Assembly (NCBI RefSeq): GCF_029961155.1
Contig: NZ_JASBRH010000008.1
Location: 1 to 64,000 of the forward strand
From: Pontibacterium granulatum
GTDB taxonomy: Bacteria; Pseudomonadota; Gammaproteobacteria; Pseudomonadales; Balneatricaceae
Length of the DNA: 64,000 nt
Direction: 5' to 3'
The position numbers were made by a program, and so were the translations under genes. Below, piece by piece: positions 8,514-18,168 of the stretch. Below the pieces are notes generated by a model. The model searched no databases. It saw only the letters and a list, made by a program, of their open reading frames with translations, and had not been told where the DNA came from. Every line of letters begins with the position of its first letter. The first letter of the stretch is position 1.

Positions 8514-9511
8514 TATGCGGTCCTCCCTTGCCGACGTGACAGCCAAATAAAGAATGGTGCACCCAGCAGGGCCAGGACCAATCCTACAGGCGTTTCTGTG
8601 GGAAAGATCAGCAGTCGTGACAGGTAGTCCGCCCAGCAGAGTAGAGCTGCTCCCAGCATCCCCGTTGTTGGGAGCAGCATGCGGTAGTCTTGTCCTACCA
8701 GCAAGCGTGCCAAGTGTGGCACCAGCAGACCCAGAAAGGCGATTGGGCCGCTTACGGCGACCGCAGATCCAGCCAGCAATACCACGACTGCCGAGACTTG
8801 TAAGCGTAAGCGCTCAGGTGAACCGCCCAGGCCAGCTGCTGCTTCATCTCCCAGCGCTAACAGATTTAATTTCTGGCTCAGGAGAAGCGACACTGAGATT
8901 CCGAGCAGTACCGCAGGCCAAAGTTGCTGCCAGTGGGTCCAGTCTGTATCAACTAGCGAGCCAGCTAGCCAGGAAACTACGGATTGGGCCTGTTCATCCA
9001 GAATTAGAAGGGTACGGGTGAGCGCAAGAAACAGGGCATTTACCGCTACACCCGCCAGGATCATGCGAGAGGGGTGTAAGCGGCCAGTGGTACCACCGCT
9101 TAACAGAAACACAGCAGCGCCTGCCAGCAGTGCCCCCAGCATTGTTTGTATCAAGAGGGGCATATCGGATAAGAGCGGGATACTAATGGTTTGCCCAACC
9201 ACCAACAGGCATGCAGCACCTGCGTTGATTCCAAAAAGTGTTGGTGACGCCAGTGGATTGCGCGTGATGCCTTGCATCAGTGCCCCGGAGATTGCAAGAG
9301 CGGCTCCTACGGCGGAGGCAATCAACACGCGTGGCAGTCGGAGGCTGAGAATAAGTTCTGTCGCCAGGGTTTGGTTGCCTGACAGAGCCTCCCAGAGGTG
9401 CCGTAACTGCAGATTGAAGGTTGACCCGCCAAGCAAGGCGGTAACAAAGCCACTGGCCAAGAGTAAGAACAGCAGCGAGAGTGGCAAAATCGGTTGGGTA
9501 CGAAAATACAT
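8513..9511 (-). CDS. FecCD-family iron-siderophore permease, first subunit
   Basis: A 332-residue FecCD permease with GAALAISGALMQGITRNPLA and SGPIAFLGLLVPHLARLLVG, the paired motifs of this family. It is the first gene of the minus-strand permease-permease-ATPase operon. No strong Shine-Dalgarno sequence is seen before ATG 9511. A leader of about 250 bp separates it from the Fur-like site shared with the divergent binding-protein gene. Confidence 0.9.
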   Translation of the reverse strand: MYFRTQPILPLSLLFLLLASGFVTALLGGSTFNLQLRHLWEALSGNQTLATELILSLRLPRVLIASAVGAALAISGALMQGITRNPLASPTLFGINAGAACLLVVGQTISIPLLSDMPLLIQTMLGALLAGAAVFLLSGGTTGRLHPSRMILAGVAVNALFLALTRTLLILDEQAQSVVSWLAGSLVDTDWTHWQQLWPAVLLGISVSLLLSQKLNLLALGDEAAAGLGGSPERLRLQVSAVVVLLAGSAVAVSGPIAFLGLLVPHLARLLVGQDYRMLLPTTGMLGAALLCWADYLSRLLIFPTETPVGLVLALLGAPFFIWLSRRQGRTA

Positions 9512-9764
9512 CAGTCAGATCACCGAACGTGCTCTTGGTGGACCTGCATGACCATCCGACATGCTGTTTCTCTATGACTGATCCTCAATATCGAGCGTAA
9601 AGGTGAACGGGATGGATATAGCGCTCGGCAATGACCTGGAGACAGGTTCAATCTACGTAGAAGGTTTGTCCGGATTTCGGACTGAATAGAGTTATAGGTC
9701 AACGGAATGCTCGCCTTTCCCTGCTGGCATGCCAGGATACTTTTGTGGGTGCGTTAAGTAATTT

Positions 9765-9791
9765 TGATAAGCAATATGATAATGATTTGTA
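9765..9791. promoter_or_regulatory. putative Fur box in the divergent transporter promoter
   Basis: An AT-rich stretch with GATAAG, then ATGATAATGATT, containing GATAAT-type hexamers as in Fur boxes. It lies in the 470-bp gap between the divergent permease operon (minus) and the binding-protein gene (plus), so one site could repress both. The rest of the gap (9512-9764 and 9792-9981) shows no gene or obvious riboswitch. Confidence 0.6.
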
Positions 9792-9981
9792 TTTACTGTG
9801 GCAACTTTGTAATGGATACTCTAGTGAGGGTTATGGCGCCGCGGCAATTGACCCGGTGAAACACGGATAGTGTATTGGATTTTCCCATTGGCTCTGGCCA
9901 AAACGCAGGCCCGCTGGATTTAACGATAATTACGCCCGTCGACCAGTACCAATCTATTCAGGCTGTTTAGGGAGTTGAACG

Positions 9982-10887
9982 ATGACGCATTTACAGTGGG
10001 TGTGTGGACTGCTTAGTGTAGTTCTGATCAATGTTGCATGTGCTCAGCCGCGATCAGAGGCCGGATGGCGGGAAGCACCCCCAGCGAAGTCGCCACGTGT
10101 GGTTGTGCTGGAGTACTCCTTCCTGGATGCGGCTATCTTGGCTGGCATCAGTCCTGTTGGTGTTGCGGATGATCGTCGTGAACAGCGTATTTTGCCGGAT
10201 ATAAGGCAGCAAATGGGGGCATATCGGTCGGTTGGGTTACGCGGGCAACCGGATCTGGAAACCATCGCAAGCCTGTATCCGGACCTGATCATTGCTGACC
10301 AACTTCGTCACCAGACCATCTACGACAAGTTGCAGGCTATTGCGCCAACAATTCTGCTAGCTAGCTACGGGGCCGGGTATCAAGAGTTACTGCTGGATGC
10401 TCGAAAGATAGGCAAAGCGCTGGGGCGTGAGGGTGAGGTAGAACAGGCGTTGCGGCAACATCATCTGACCATGGATCGCTACGCAGCGCAGCTGCAACGT
10501 TTATTAAAAGGACAGCGCCTGCTATTTGCTGTTGCAAGTCATAAAAGTGTTACGTTGCATGGCAGCCGGGCCTTTGCCAGCGGCGTGCTGCGACGTCTTG
10601 GGCTTAATAATGCGGTCCCACAAAACGATAACAGGCCATATATCCCGGTCGGTCTCGAACAGCTGGCGGGCATCAATCCCGATTGGCTCTTGCTTGGGGA
10701 TTACGTGTCTCAGCAGGGTGGTGCCGATATCCTAAAGCGCTGGCAACAACATCCTGTCTGGTCGTATTTGGCAGCGGTCAATCAGCGGCAAATCGTTCAG
10801 GTCGACCCCAACGCATGGTCATTGGGTCGAGGGATTTTGGGTGCAGAGTTGATTGCCAAAGACGTACTAGACGCGGTGCAGCGTTAA
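9982..10887 (+). CDS. iron-siderophore periplasmic binding protein (FecB type)
   Basis: A 301-residue periplasmic binding protein with an N-terminal signal sequence ending near VACAQP, which could also be a lipobox (NVAC). The segments VVVLEYSFLDAAILAGISPVG and PDLIIADQLRHQ are typical of the FecB/FhuD class that binds ferric siderophores such as dicitrate. It starts at ATG 9982 with AGGGAG upstream. It is divergent from its probable partner permease and ATPase, across the Fur-like site. A citrate-type ligand fits the rhizoferrin-like operon that follows. Confidence 0.85.
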   Translation: MTHLQWVCGLLSVVLINVACAQPRSEAGWREAPPAKSPRVVVLEYSFLDAAILAGISPVGVADDRREQRILPDIRQQMGAYRSVGLRGQPDLETIASLYPDLIIADQLRHQTIYDKLQAIAPTILLASYGAGYQELLLDARKIGKALGREGEVEQALRQHHLTMDRYAAQLQRLLKGQRLLFAVASHKSVTLHGSRAFASGVLRRLGLNNAVPQNDNRPYIPVGLEQLAGINPDWLLLGDYVSQQGGADILKRWQQHPVWSYLAAVNQRQIVQVDPNAWSLGRGILGAELIAKDVLDAVQR

Positions 10888-11045
10888 TTCAATGGGGCTT
10901 TCTGCAAGGCCCAGGCTTAATCCCCCTCCTGCTGGACCCGCGGCGAAATTTCATTCACGACGGGGTGTCTGCATTGGTACGAAGATAGAGATGTTTTGAT
11001 GAAGCTTGGGTTACGAAAAGTAATTAATAATCATATGTAACTGGT

Positions 11046-11064
11046 AATGCGAATTATTATCATA
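11046..11064 (+). promoter_or_regulatory. putative Fur box before the siderophore operon
   Basis: TGCGAAT-T-ATTATCA (11048-11062) is a good 7-1-7 Fur dyad about 100 bp upstream of the siderophore synthetase start. It is the best of the three Fur-like sites in the iron island. Confidence 0.65.
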
Positions 11065-11161
11065 TAGTATTCGGTCGTGTATGTGAGCTTCCTCCCTCAT
11101 CGGGTGGCTGTAACGTGCTCATGTAAAAGCTTATTTTCGCGTACCTAGGGAGAGAGGGCAC

Positions 11162-13045
11162 ATGGACCCGACGATCGCTCAGAACACATACGATGTGAAT
11201 AGTTTTCCGGCCTTACAGCGTTTTCAGGTGCAGGCAACACGCAAATGTCTGCAGCAGTTACTGCAGGCAGCCTTGAGAGAGCAAATGCTGAGCTTTGTTG
11301 ATCGTGGTACAGGAGAGCTGGTTGTGCCAATGTGGCGCAGCCGAGCTATGTTGCTGCTAAAAGGCGTTCGCCAAGTTTCTCTATGCCGCTTCGAAGGGTT
11401 TGAGGGTATCGAGCTGATCGGTCATGGATCGGCAGAGAGTCGCGAGCTGAATGATGTACAGGAGCTATTGGCGCTTCTTGCTGTAGAAGCCGGGGCCTGC
11501 TTGGCAGACAACGATTGGCGGACTCTGAAAGAGGAGCTGAATAACGGCATTTTCAACAATGCGATGTGTCTGGCCTACCGTCGACGCTGGAATGATGAGT
11601 TAGCCCAACAAGTAAAAGACGCTGGCTGTGAAAGTTTCTGGCTATGGGTTCGTGCAGGTGGAGTGGGCAGTGATCCTGCGTTGTTCTTTGAGCAGTGGGC
11701 TGCCATCGGACATCCTTACCATCCCTGCTCCAAAACCAAACTAGGATTGAGACCCGCCGAAGTTCTGCAGTATTCACCCGAGTTTCGTGGCGGTGCCAGC
11801 GTGCGCTTGGCCGCTGTCCGACGCAGCCATCTGCATGTGCAGCTGAGAATGGATCAAGCTGACACTGCAGTTGATTGGCTGGCCGATCACTATCCAGAGT
11901 GGTTGGCACAGTGGCAAGCAGAGTTGGCTCAGCGTGGGTTTGATGCCGATGAATACGCACCGGTGCCAGTGCATCATTGGCAGGCGGAAACGGTGATCCC
12001 GCGGCGCTTTGCAGCGGATATCGCGGCGAATCATATCTGTATGTTGGATGGCCCGGAGATGACCACCGGGGCGACCATGTCGTTCCGCACGATGGCACCG
12101 ATCAATCAGCCATTGGCACCGCATATCAAGCTGCCGGTGGCGGTGCAGGCGACCAGCGCTGTACGCACAGTCTCACCTGCATCCGTGCAGACCGGACCAC
12201 AGGTCACAGAGATTTTGCAGCAGATCTGCGCGCGGGATGAACATATCGGCACAGCTTTGAGAATTCTGCCAGAGTCGGTCGGAATGCACTTGCGTCGACC
12301 AGGCGCAGACGTACATGACGATGATATGCGCTTCCTCTCGGTACTGTTCCGCGGTAGCCCGGCGAGCTGCATCGAAGCCGGCGAAATCGCTCTGGCTGTG
12401 GCTGCCTTGTTCGTGGACAGCCCGGTTACTCGAGAGCCTTTGCTGAAGGAGATTTTAACTGCGGCCGGTGCTGACGATGAGCCGGCTATCATGCAGTACT
12501 TTGCGGATTATGCATCGCGAGTGCTGGCAGGGCATCTGGACCTGTTCCTGCGCTACGGTATCGCACTGGAAGCGCATCAGCAGAATGCCGTAGCAGTGTT
12601 TGACCAGCAACATCGTTTGACCCGAGTGCTTGCAAGGGACTTTGGTGGAATCCGAATACATGCTCCCACCTTGGCGCAACATGGTTTTGAACTGAAACCC
12701 TATCCGGGGGCAGTAACGGTCACCACTGATGCGGAGGAAGTACGCAACAAATTCCTGCATGCAGTTCTGCAGGGGCATTTGGGCGAAGTTGTTCTCTGTC
12801 TTCATCGTACTTTTGGTATCGCTGAAACAACGCTGTGGCAATGTGTCCAGCAAGTAATCGTTGATCGCTTTACCGATCTGCAGCCGCACGTTCCGTCAGA
12901 ACGCTGGCAGACGGAGTATCGCGCCATCCTGGAGCAGGACTGGCAGCTGAAAGCGCTGACCCGTATGCGATTGGATGAAACGTCGCATCACTACATTTAC
13001 ATCGACTTACCGAACCCGCTGCAAGGGCTGCCGGATGCAGGCTAA
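11162..13045 (+). CDS. IucA/IucC (NIS) siderophore synthetase, FslA/LbtA-like
   Basis: A 627-residue NRPS-independent siderophore synthetase. Family motifs are GHPYHPCSKTKLGL (about 182-195), MSFRTM, EAHQQN (about 470) and RDFGG (about 492). These enzymes use ATP to join citrate-type carboxylates to an amine or alcohol. It is the only synthetase in the operon, and its partners are an MFS exporter and a PLP decarboxylase. That combination is the one used for rhizoferrin (citrate-putrescine-citrate) in Francisella fslABC and Legionella. The product is therefore inferred to be a rhizoferrin-like polycarboxylate, not proven. A GAGAGG site precedes ATG 11162, and a Fur-like site lies upstream. The next start overlaps its stop by 11 bp. 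Confidence 0.9.
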   Translation: MDPTIAQNTYDVNSFPALQRFQVQATRKCLQQLLQAALREQMLSFVDRGTGELVVPMWRSRAMLLLKGVRQVSLCRFEGFEGIELIGHGSAESRELNDVQELLALLAVEAGACLADNDWRTLKEELNNGIFNNAMCLAYRRRWNDELAQQVKDAGCESFWLWVRAGGVGSDPALFFEQWAAIGHPYHPCSKTKLGLRPAEVLQYSPEFRGGASVRLAAVRRSHLHVQLRMDQADTAVDWLADHYPEWLAQWQAELAQRGFDADEYAPVPVHHWQAETVIPRRFAADIAANHICMLDGPEMTTGATMSFRTMAPINQPLAPHIKLPVAVQATSAVRTVSPASVQTGPQVTEILQQICARDEHIGTALRILPESVGMHLRRPGADVHDDDMRFLSVLFRGSPASCIEAGEIALAVAALFVDSPVTREPLLKEILTAAGADDEPAIMQYFADYASRVLAGHLDLFLRYGIALEAHQQNAVAVFDQQHRLTRVLARDFGGIRIHAPTLAQHGFELKPYPGAVTVTTDAEEVRNKFLHAVLQGHLGEVVLCLHRTFGIAETTLWQCVQQVIVDRFTDLQPHVPSERWQTEYRAILEQDWQLKALTRMRLDETSHHYIYIDLPNPLQGLPDAG

Positions 13046-14267
13046 CACAGTACACAGACGCTCCCTCTGGTTCCTGTGGGGCGGACAGTGTATAGCCATT
13101 GCGGCGATGGAAATGAGTGGGCCATTCTGGCCTCTCTTCCTGCGTGATCAGGTTGGGTTGCAAGGTGAGCTGCTGTTGCTGTGGAGTGCGGCTCTTATCG
13201 CCGCACCGATGATCACTGCATTTGCCACTGCCGCGTTCTGGGGACGGATAGGAGACCGTTACGGTCATAAATGGATGGTGCTCAGGGCTTTGCTGGGATT
13301 GGCACTCACCCAATGGCTGATCGCACAGCAGGACTTGATCCTTATGATCTTGTGTTTGCGCCTGTTGCAAGGGGCATTGGCGGGGGTAATCGCTGCTGCA
13401 ATGGCTTACGGCCTCCATCTTTGCACGGAAAATACCCGCAGCCGTACTCTGGGCTATCTGCAAAGCGCAACTGCCGCCGGAACTTTACTGGGGCCGGTGG
13501 TAGGGGGGCTGGTCTCAGACCTGTGGGATTACTCTCAGATCTTTCAGTTTGCCGCCGCAGCCTGCATAGCAGTTGCTCTGGTTATGCTGGTTGCCCTGAC
13601 GGATGACCGTAAACAGATAAATTCAATCACGCACCCGAACGAAGCCGCCGCACCACACTGGCAGCATGGAAAGGTGATTGTGCAGGGACTGTTGCTTGCG
13701 CTCGTGATCTGCCAGGTGGCCCGTATGATGCCACAATCGTTCTTCGCCCTTTATGTGGAAGACAGCTTAGCGGTTAGCAATATGCTGATCGGTGTGTTGT
13801 ATGGCGCGAGTGGGCTAGCGATGCTGGTTGCAGCCCCGTTATGGGGCCGGAGGCTGGATGGTCAGCGTAATGACACGGTTCTGCTGCAGGCATCGGCTTT
13901 GGCGTTGTTCAGTGCCCTATTGATGTTGCTGCATTCCTTGGAACAGAACCTGTGGAGCTTGCTGGTCTTGCGCTTTGCCTGGGGGATCTGTCTTGCGGCA
14001 ACGATGCCTACTTTATTTGGTTTACTCAGCCGTCTTCGTGCGACGTCCGGGCGCAGTGTGGGGCCAGGACAAGCGGCGGTCAAACTTGGCAACTTCAGCG
14101 GATACCTGCTTGGAGGGCTGGTGGCGGCTCTTTACAACAGCACTCTGGCATTTGGCGCGGTGGCATTGACCTATCTGCTGCTGGCGTTGTGGTTGTGGTG
14201 GCTGCGTAAACTCATCCTTTCTCAATACCCGAATGAAAAAGAGACCGGCCATGCTACACCCGTTTGA
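13035..14267 (+). CDS. MFS exporter of the siderophore operon (FslB/LbtB-like)
   Basis: A 410-residue major facilitator protein with about 12 membrane segments. Motif A-type loops are visible (FWGRIGDRYGHKWMVLRA and LWGRRLDGQRND). It starts at ATG 13035 with AAGGG upstream and overlaps the synthetase stop. In equivalent operons (fslB, lbtB) this gene exports the finished siderophore from the cytoplasm. Direction of transport is inferred from context. Confidence 0.87.
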   Translation: MQANTVHRRSLWFLWGGQCIAIAAMEMSGPFWPLFLRDQVGLQGELLLLWSAALIAAPMITAFATAAFWGRIGDRYGHKWMVLRALLGLALTQWLIAQQDLILMILCLRLLQGALAGVIAAAMAYGLHLCTENTRSRTLGYLQSATAAGTLLGPVVGGLVSDLWDYSQIFQFAAAACIAVALVMLVALTDDRKQINSITHPNEAAAPHWQHGKVIVQGLLLALVICQVARMMPQSFFALYVEDSLAVSNMLIGVLYGASGLAMLVAAPLWGRRLDGQRNDTVLLQASALALFSALLMLLHSLEQNLWSLLVLRFAWGICLAATMPTLFGLLSRLRATSGRSVGPGQAAVKLGNFSGYLLGGLVAALYNSTLAFGAVALTYLLLALWLWWLRKLILSQYPNEKETGHATPV

Positions 14268-15507
14268 CGATATATCACCGGCAGACGCGCGTGCCTTGGT
14301 GCGCAATTTTGCCTCTCCTTTATATCTGATTTGTGAGCGTACCCTGCGTACGCGATTCGCGGAGTTGAAAAATGCGCTGCAGCGTATGACGTGCAACGGT
14401 ACGGTTGCCTACTCCTACAAAACCAATCCGCTGCATGGCTTGATCAACCTGCTCCATCAGGACGGTGCCTGGGCGGAAGTTGTATCCGGCCACGAGTACC
14501 AGTTGGCGAAGAGCCTTGGGGTGCCTGCGCAGCAGATCGTGTTTAACGGACCTGCGAAAAGCGATGAAGATCTCGCCAACGCTGTTGCCGACGGCTGCAT
14601 ACTGAATGCCGACAATAAGGCCGAGCTGAAGCGTTTAGCTGCGTTGGGGGCAACTCTGAAACGCCCCGTACCCGTAGGAATCCGGCTGGTGGTTGAGCGT
14701 TCCGATGAAGCATGGGGCCGATTTGGTTTTGATTGGCACAGTGGTGAGGCGTGGCGTTGCATTGAATGGATCTACACCCAGCCCGGCTTGCGACTGGCCG
14801 GTTTGCATTGCCACCTGGGGACCAATATCCGCGATCTGGAACGGTTCCGCCACATGGGGATTACCATGGCTGAGGTCGTGGTTCAGTTGCGCTCGAAATT
14901 TGGTACAGAGCTTGACTGGCTTGATATCGGTGGGGGGCTGGCGGGAATAAGTCCGCGTTGGGATGAATCACGTAGTGAAGTATACGCCCCCATGTGTGCC
15001 GAGCAATATTTGCAGGCGGTGTTGCCGCCTTTGCTGGAAGTGGCCCCCAATACCCGCATTATCCTTGAACCGGGACGCACTCTGGTGGATGCCTGTGGTG
15101 GCTTGCTGATGTCGGTCATTGGCGAGCGCGGTGACCACAACTGGATCGTTGATGGTGGCATTAATGTATCGCCTACGGTGCGAACCTACCGTCACCCGAT
15201 ACGTTTGGCTGCAGGTGGCAACCTCAATGGACGCCAAGTCACGACTCGCTTGCTGGGTAGTTCCTGTATGAACCACGATTGCATCACCGATCAGGCGCAG
15301 TTACCCCCTTTGCATAAAGATGATCTGCTGCTGATGCATGGGCTGGGCGCCTACAACCTCTCCCGAACAGTTCCTTTTATCCACTTGCGTCCTGGCTGTG
15401 TGCTGTGGCGCGGAGCTGGACAGATGAGCGAATGGCTACGGTTGCCGGAGCAGTTCGCTGACAGTCAGTACCTTGAGCGCATCCCATCCCCGTTGGGAAC
15501 GCTTTAA
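14251..15507 (+). CDS. fold-type III PLP decarboxylase of the siderophore operon (FslC-like)
   Basis: A 418-residue decarboxylase of the ornithine/diaminopimelate decarboxylase family. The PLP lysine is in SYKTN (K57), followed by HCHLGTN (about 186-192), the glycine loop DIGGGLA, EPGRTLVD (about 272) and the active-site cysteine region SSCMNHDC. In the rhizoferrin pathway FslC is thought to supply putrescine from ornithine; the substrate here is inferred from that synteny. ATG 14251, with an AAGAGA motif upstream, is preferred over ATG 14233; both overlap the exporter gene. Confidence 0.87.
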   Translation: MLHPFDDISPADARALVRNFASPLYLICERTLRTRFAELKNALQRMTCNGTVAYSYKTNPLHGLINLLHQDGAWAEVVSGHEYQLAKSLGVPAQQIVFNGPAKSDEDLANAVADGCILNADNKAELKRLAALGATLKRPVPVGIRLVVERSDEAWGRFGFDWHSGEAWRCIEWIYTQPGLRLAGLHCHLGTNIRDLERFRHMGITMAEVVVQLRSKFGTELDWLDIGGGLAGISPRWDESRSEVYAPMCAEQYLQAVLPPLLEVAPNTRIILEPGRTLVDACGGLLMSVIGERGDHNWIVDGGINVSPTVRTYRHPIRLAAGGNLNGRQVTTRLLGSSCMNHDCITDQAQLPPLHKDDLLLMHGLGAYNLSRTVPFIHLRPGCVLWRGAGQMSEWLRLPEQFADSQYLERIPSPLGTL

Positions 15508-15562
15508 ACACCGGTTTCCCCGACCAAAAAACTTTGAATTCATACTATAAACAGGAGGTTTA

Positions 15563-17671
15563 ATGTTAACCGAGTCCTTAACCCGCAAAGTGGGATTGAT
15601 TGTAAGCGTCGCGCCGCTGACGCTGGCGGTGTCTGCAGCGACTGCTGCAGCGACCGAAAAGTCGCCCACGCAAGATAACGACACGATTATGGTGGTCGGG
15701 AACTGGCTGGACGATGCCGACCCGGAACTGGTCAAAGCCCATGCCGGTGCGCGCCATGTGGTGCGCGAGGAGCAGATTGAAGAGAGCGGAGCGAACACCG
15801 TGGCAGAAGCGCTGCGTCTTCTACCCGGTGTCCAAGTGCCGGAAAATAACGGGACCGGCAGTGGTGACTTTGCGCTAAATATTGGCCTACGTGGTCTGGG
15901 GTCACGTCTGACCTCTCGGGCAACGGTACTGCTCGATGGCGTGCCGCTGGCTAACGCGCCGTATGGACAGCCGCAACTCTCGATGGCGCCGATCAGTCTG
16001 GGAAATATCAAGGCGATTGATGTAGTAAAAGGCGGTAGTGCTGTACGTTACGGTCCACAGAATATAGGGGGGGTAGTGAATTTTATCACCCCGGCCATTC
16101 CGGATGATGTTGCTGGCCGTCTGGCGTTGCGTTCCGAAATGTCTACCAGCGATGGTGAGGAGAGCCGCCTGAATGGCAGCTTCAGCATCGGAGGTACTGC
16201 CGAAAACGGCGCCGGTGCGCTGCTGAGTTACAGTGGAGATCACGGTGACGGTTTCCGCGAAAACAATGACCAGGATATCGATAACCTGTTATTGAAATAC
16301 ACCGTCCCGGTTGGTGATACCTCCCGCATTGAGGGACGGATTAATCTGTATGAAGCGGAGGCCATCTTGCCAGGACCACTGAGCAGCGCTGAATTCGATG
16401 CGGACCCGTTCCAGTCCACACATTCATTCGAGCGTTTTGATGGTGACCGTCAGGAGGTGACTGCACGCTACGTCAACGAGATCGACGCCCTGAGTGATCT
16501 CGAGGTAGGGGTATTCGCCAGCGACAGTTTCCGAGAATTTACGTTGGCCAACGGCAACGACAGCAGCTTAACCCGGCTTGATCGCCTGCCCCGTGAATAT
16601 CAGGTATTTGGCATTGAACCTCGCTTCTCACGCGTGAGCGTTGTGGGGGACAATACCCACGAATGGTCCGTTGGCTACCGATATATTCGTGAAGAGAGTA
16701 ACGAGAAGCGTTACCGTCGCTCCGGTGCTGCTGGCTTTGATCCAACGTCAGTTGCAGAGGTACTTAACCGCAACACGGATGGCGAAACCGACGCACATGC
16801 GCTGTATATCGACGACCGCATCACGCTTGGCAACCTGGAGCTGGTGCCGGGGTTGCGTTACGAGAACATTTCGGTATCACGCACCAACCTGCTCACCAAT
16901 TTCACTGATGATGAGGATTACAGTGAATTACTGCCATCTGTTAGCGCGAGCTACAGTCTAAGTCCAAGTACATTGCTGTATGCCAACGCCAACCGTTCGT
17001 TCGCTGCGGTGGGGCACCTGGCGTTGTCGACTGCCAGCGACTCCTCTCTGGAGCCAGAGCGTTCTGACCTGTATGAAATCGGTGCCCGCTATGAGTCCGG
17101 TCCGTTGGGGCTGGATAGCACATTATTTTACATCGATTTCGATAATCAGATTCAGTACGATGCCAGTGTCGGGGCCAATGTAAATATCGGTTCTACCCGG
17201 CATCGGGGCCTGGAACTGGCGCTTAGCTACGACCTGTCTGAATTGGTTCTGGCGGGGCTGTCTGTTGACGGTAGCTATGCCTATACCCAGGCTAAGCATA
17301 CCAGTGGCGAGAATAGCGGTAACGACTTGCGTCTTTACTCACGCCATACAGGGAGTGTGGGGCTGAACTACCGTCAGACAGATTGGCGTATGAACCTGCG
17401 CGGTTTTGCACAGTCGTCACAGTTTGCCGACGACGCCAACACTGTTGCTGCCAGTGCTGACGGCGCAAATGGCAAGATCCCGGGCTTCAGTCGTTGGAAC
17501 CTTTCTGCACAGCGTGATCTGACCCTGGCAGGTCTGGATACCCAAATCAGCTTTGGTATCAAGAACCTGTTTGATAAACGTTACTTTACCCGCGCCAGTA
17601 TCGAGAACAACGGTGGTCTGTATGTAGGAGAACCGCGCACAGCGTACATCGAAGTGGCAACCACCTTCTAA
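15563..17671 (+). CDS. TonB-dependent outer membrane receptor for the siderophore
   Basis: A 702-residue receptor. It has a signal peptide (about 1-30), a TonB-box-like DTIMVVG (about 41-47), a plug domain (about 60-175, with LRLLPGVQVPENNGTGSG, IGLRGLGSR and VKGGSAVRYGPQNIGGVVNF) and a beta barrel ending in Phe. The plug is of the FecA/ferric-citrate type, but there is no extra N-terminal signalling domain. An ideal AGGAGG site precedes the ATG. It is the last gene of the siderophore operon and should import the ferric siderophore using the TonB2 system at 1.9-6.8 kb. Confidence 0.92.
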   Translation: MLTESLTRKVGLIVSVAPLTLAVSAATAAATEKSPTQDNDTIMVVGNWLDDADPELVKAHAGARHVVREEQIEESGANTVAEALRLLPGVQVPENNGTGSGDFALNIGLRGLGSRLTSRATVLLDGVPLANAPYGQPQLSMAPISLGNIKAIDVVKGGSAVRYGPQNIGGVVNFITPAIPDDVAGRLALRSEMSTSDGEESRLNGSFSIGGTAENGAGALLSYSGDHGDGFRENNDQDIDNLLLKYTVPVGDTSRIEGRINLYEAEAILPGPLSSAEFDADPFQSTHSFERFDGDRQEVTARYVNEIDALSDLEVGVFASDSFREFTLANGNDSSLTRLDRLPREYQVFGIEPRFSRVSVVGDNTHEWSVGYRYIREESNEKRYRRSGAAGFDPTSVAEVLNRNTDGETDAHALYIDDRITLGNLELVPGLRYENISVSRTNLLTNFTDDEDYSELLPSVSASYSLSPSTLLYANANRSFAAVGHLALSTASDSSLEPERSDLYEIGARYESGPLGLDSTLFYIDFDNQIQYDASVGANVNIGSTRHRGLELALSYDLSELVLAGLSVDGSYAYTQAKHTSGENSGNDLRLYSRHTGSVGLNYRQTDWRMNLRGFAQSSQFADDANTVAASADGANGKIPGFSRWNLSAQRDLTLAGLDTQISFGIKNLFDKRYFTRASIENNGGLYVGEPRTAYIEVATTF

Positions 17672-18168
17672 TAGCGAGGCATAAGAACCGCAGCGTTGGC
17701 CGTTCCTCGGCACAGGGGGATGGCTACGCTGTGTATTTAAGGCGAACTGCTATATCTGAACACTTATCGCGACAGGCATATTTCCCTGGGCAACAGGCTA
17801 TTCTGTCTACGGTCCCGATTCCTCATGACCGGCTTGGGTTGCTACTGAAAACCAGGCGGTTTTGTCGCTGACATACCCGGCACATGTAAAAAGCTGGTGC
17901 CGTCCATTTCCTGCTGCCCGCTCAGATAGATCAAGTCGGGCGTAAATCTTACTGAAGGCTCAAGAGTAATGAGTGCCTACTCTATCTAGGATGCAATGAT
18001 GCGGGTTCACCCTTTATCTATCAAAGATAGGATCATGCGGGCATCGTGTTTATTAGGCGTGCTCCGATCAGGATTTGCTTTCTTCTGTATAGGATAAATT
18101 TATCCTGGTTGATATATGCTAAGTTTTTAATTATATCTTGTGGATAAAACAGAAAGCGGGTGCTGTAT
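17672..18168. other. intergenic region with perfect palindrome before lysR
   Basis: About 500 bp without a gene. No convincing terminator follows the receptor gene. The last 100 bp are AT-rich and contain the perfect 16-bp palindrome AGGATAAATTTATCCT (18091-18106), about 60 bp before the LysR start. It uses the same GGAT/ATCC half-sites as the regulon element described at 19319-42190, but with closer spacing. It may be an autoregulatory site. Confidence 0.5.

Noticed and set aside
9512-9981. Cobalamin riboswitch before the permease operon
   Set aside because: FecCD/BtuC-type permeases can import B12, but no B12-box-like sequence was found and the context is siderophore uptake with a Fur-like site.
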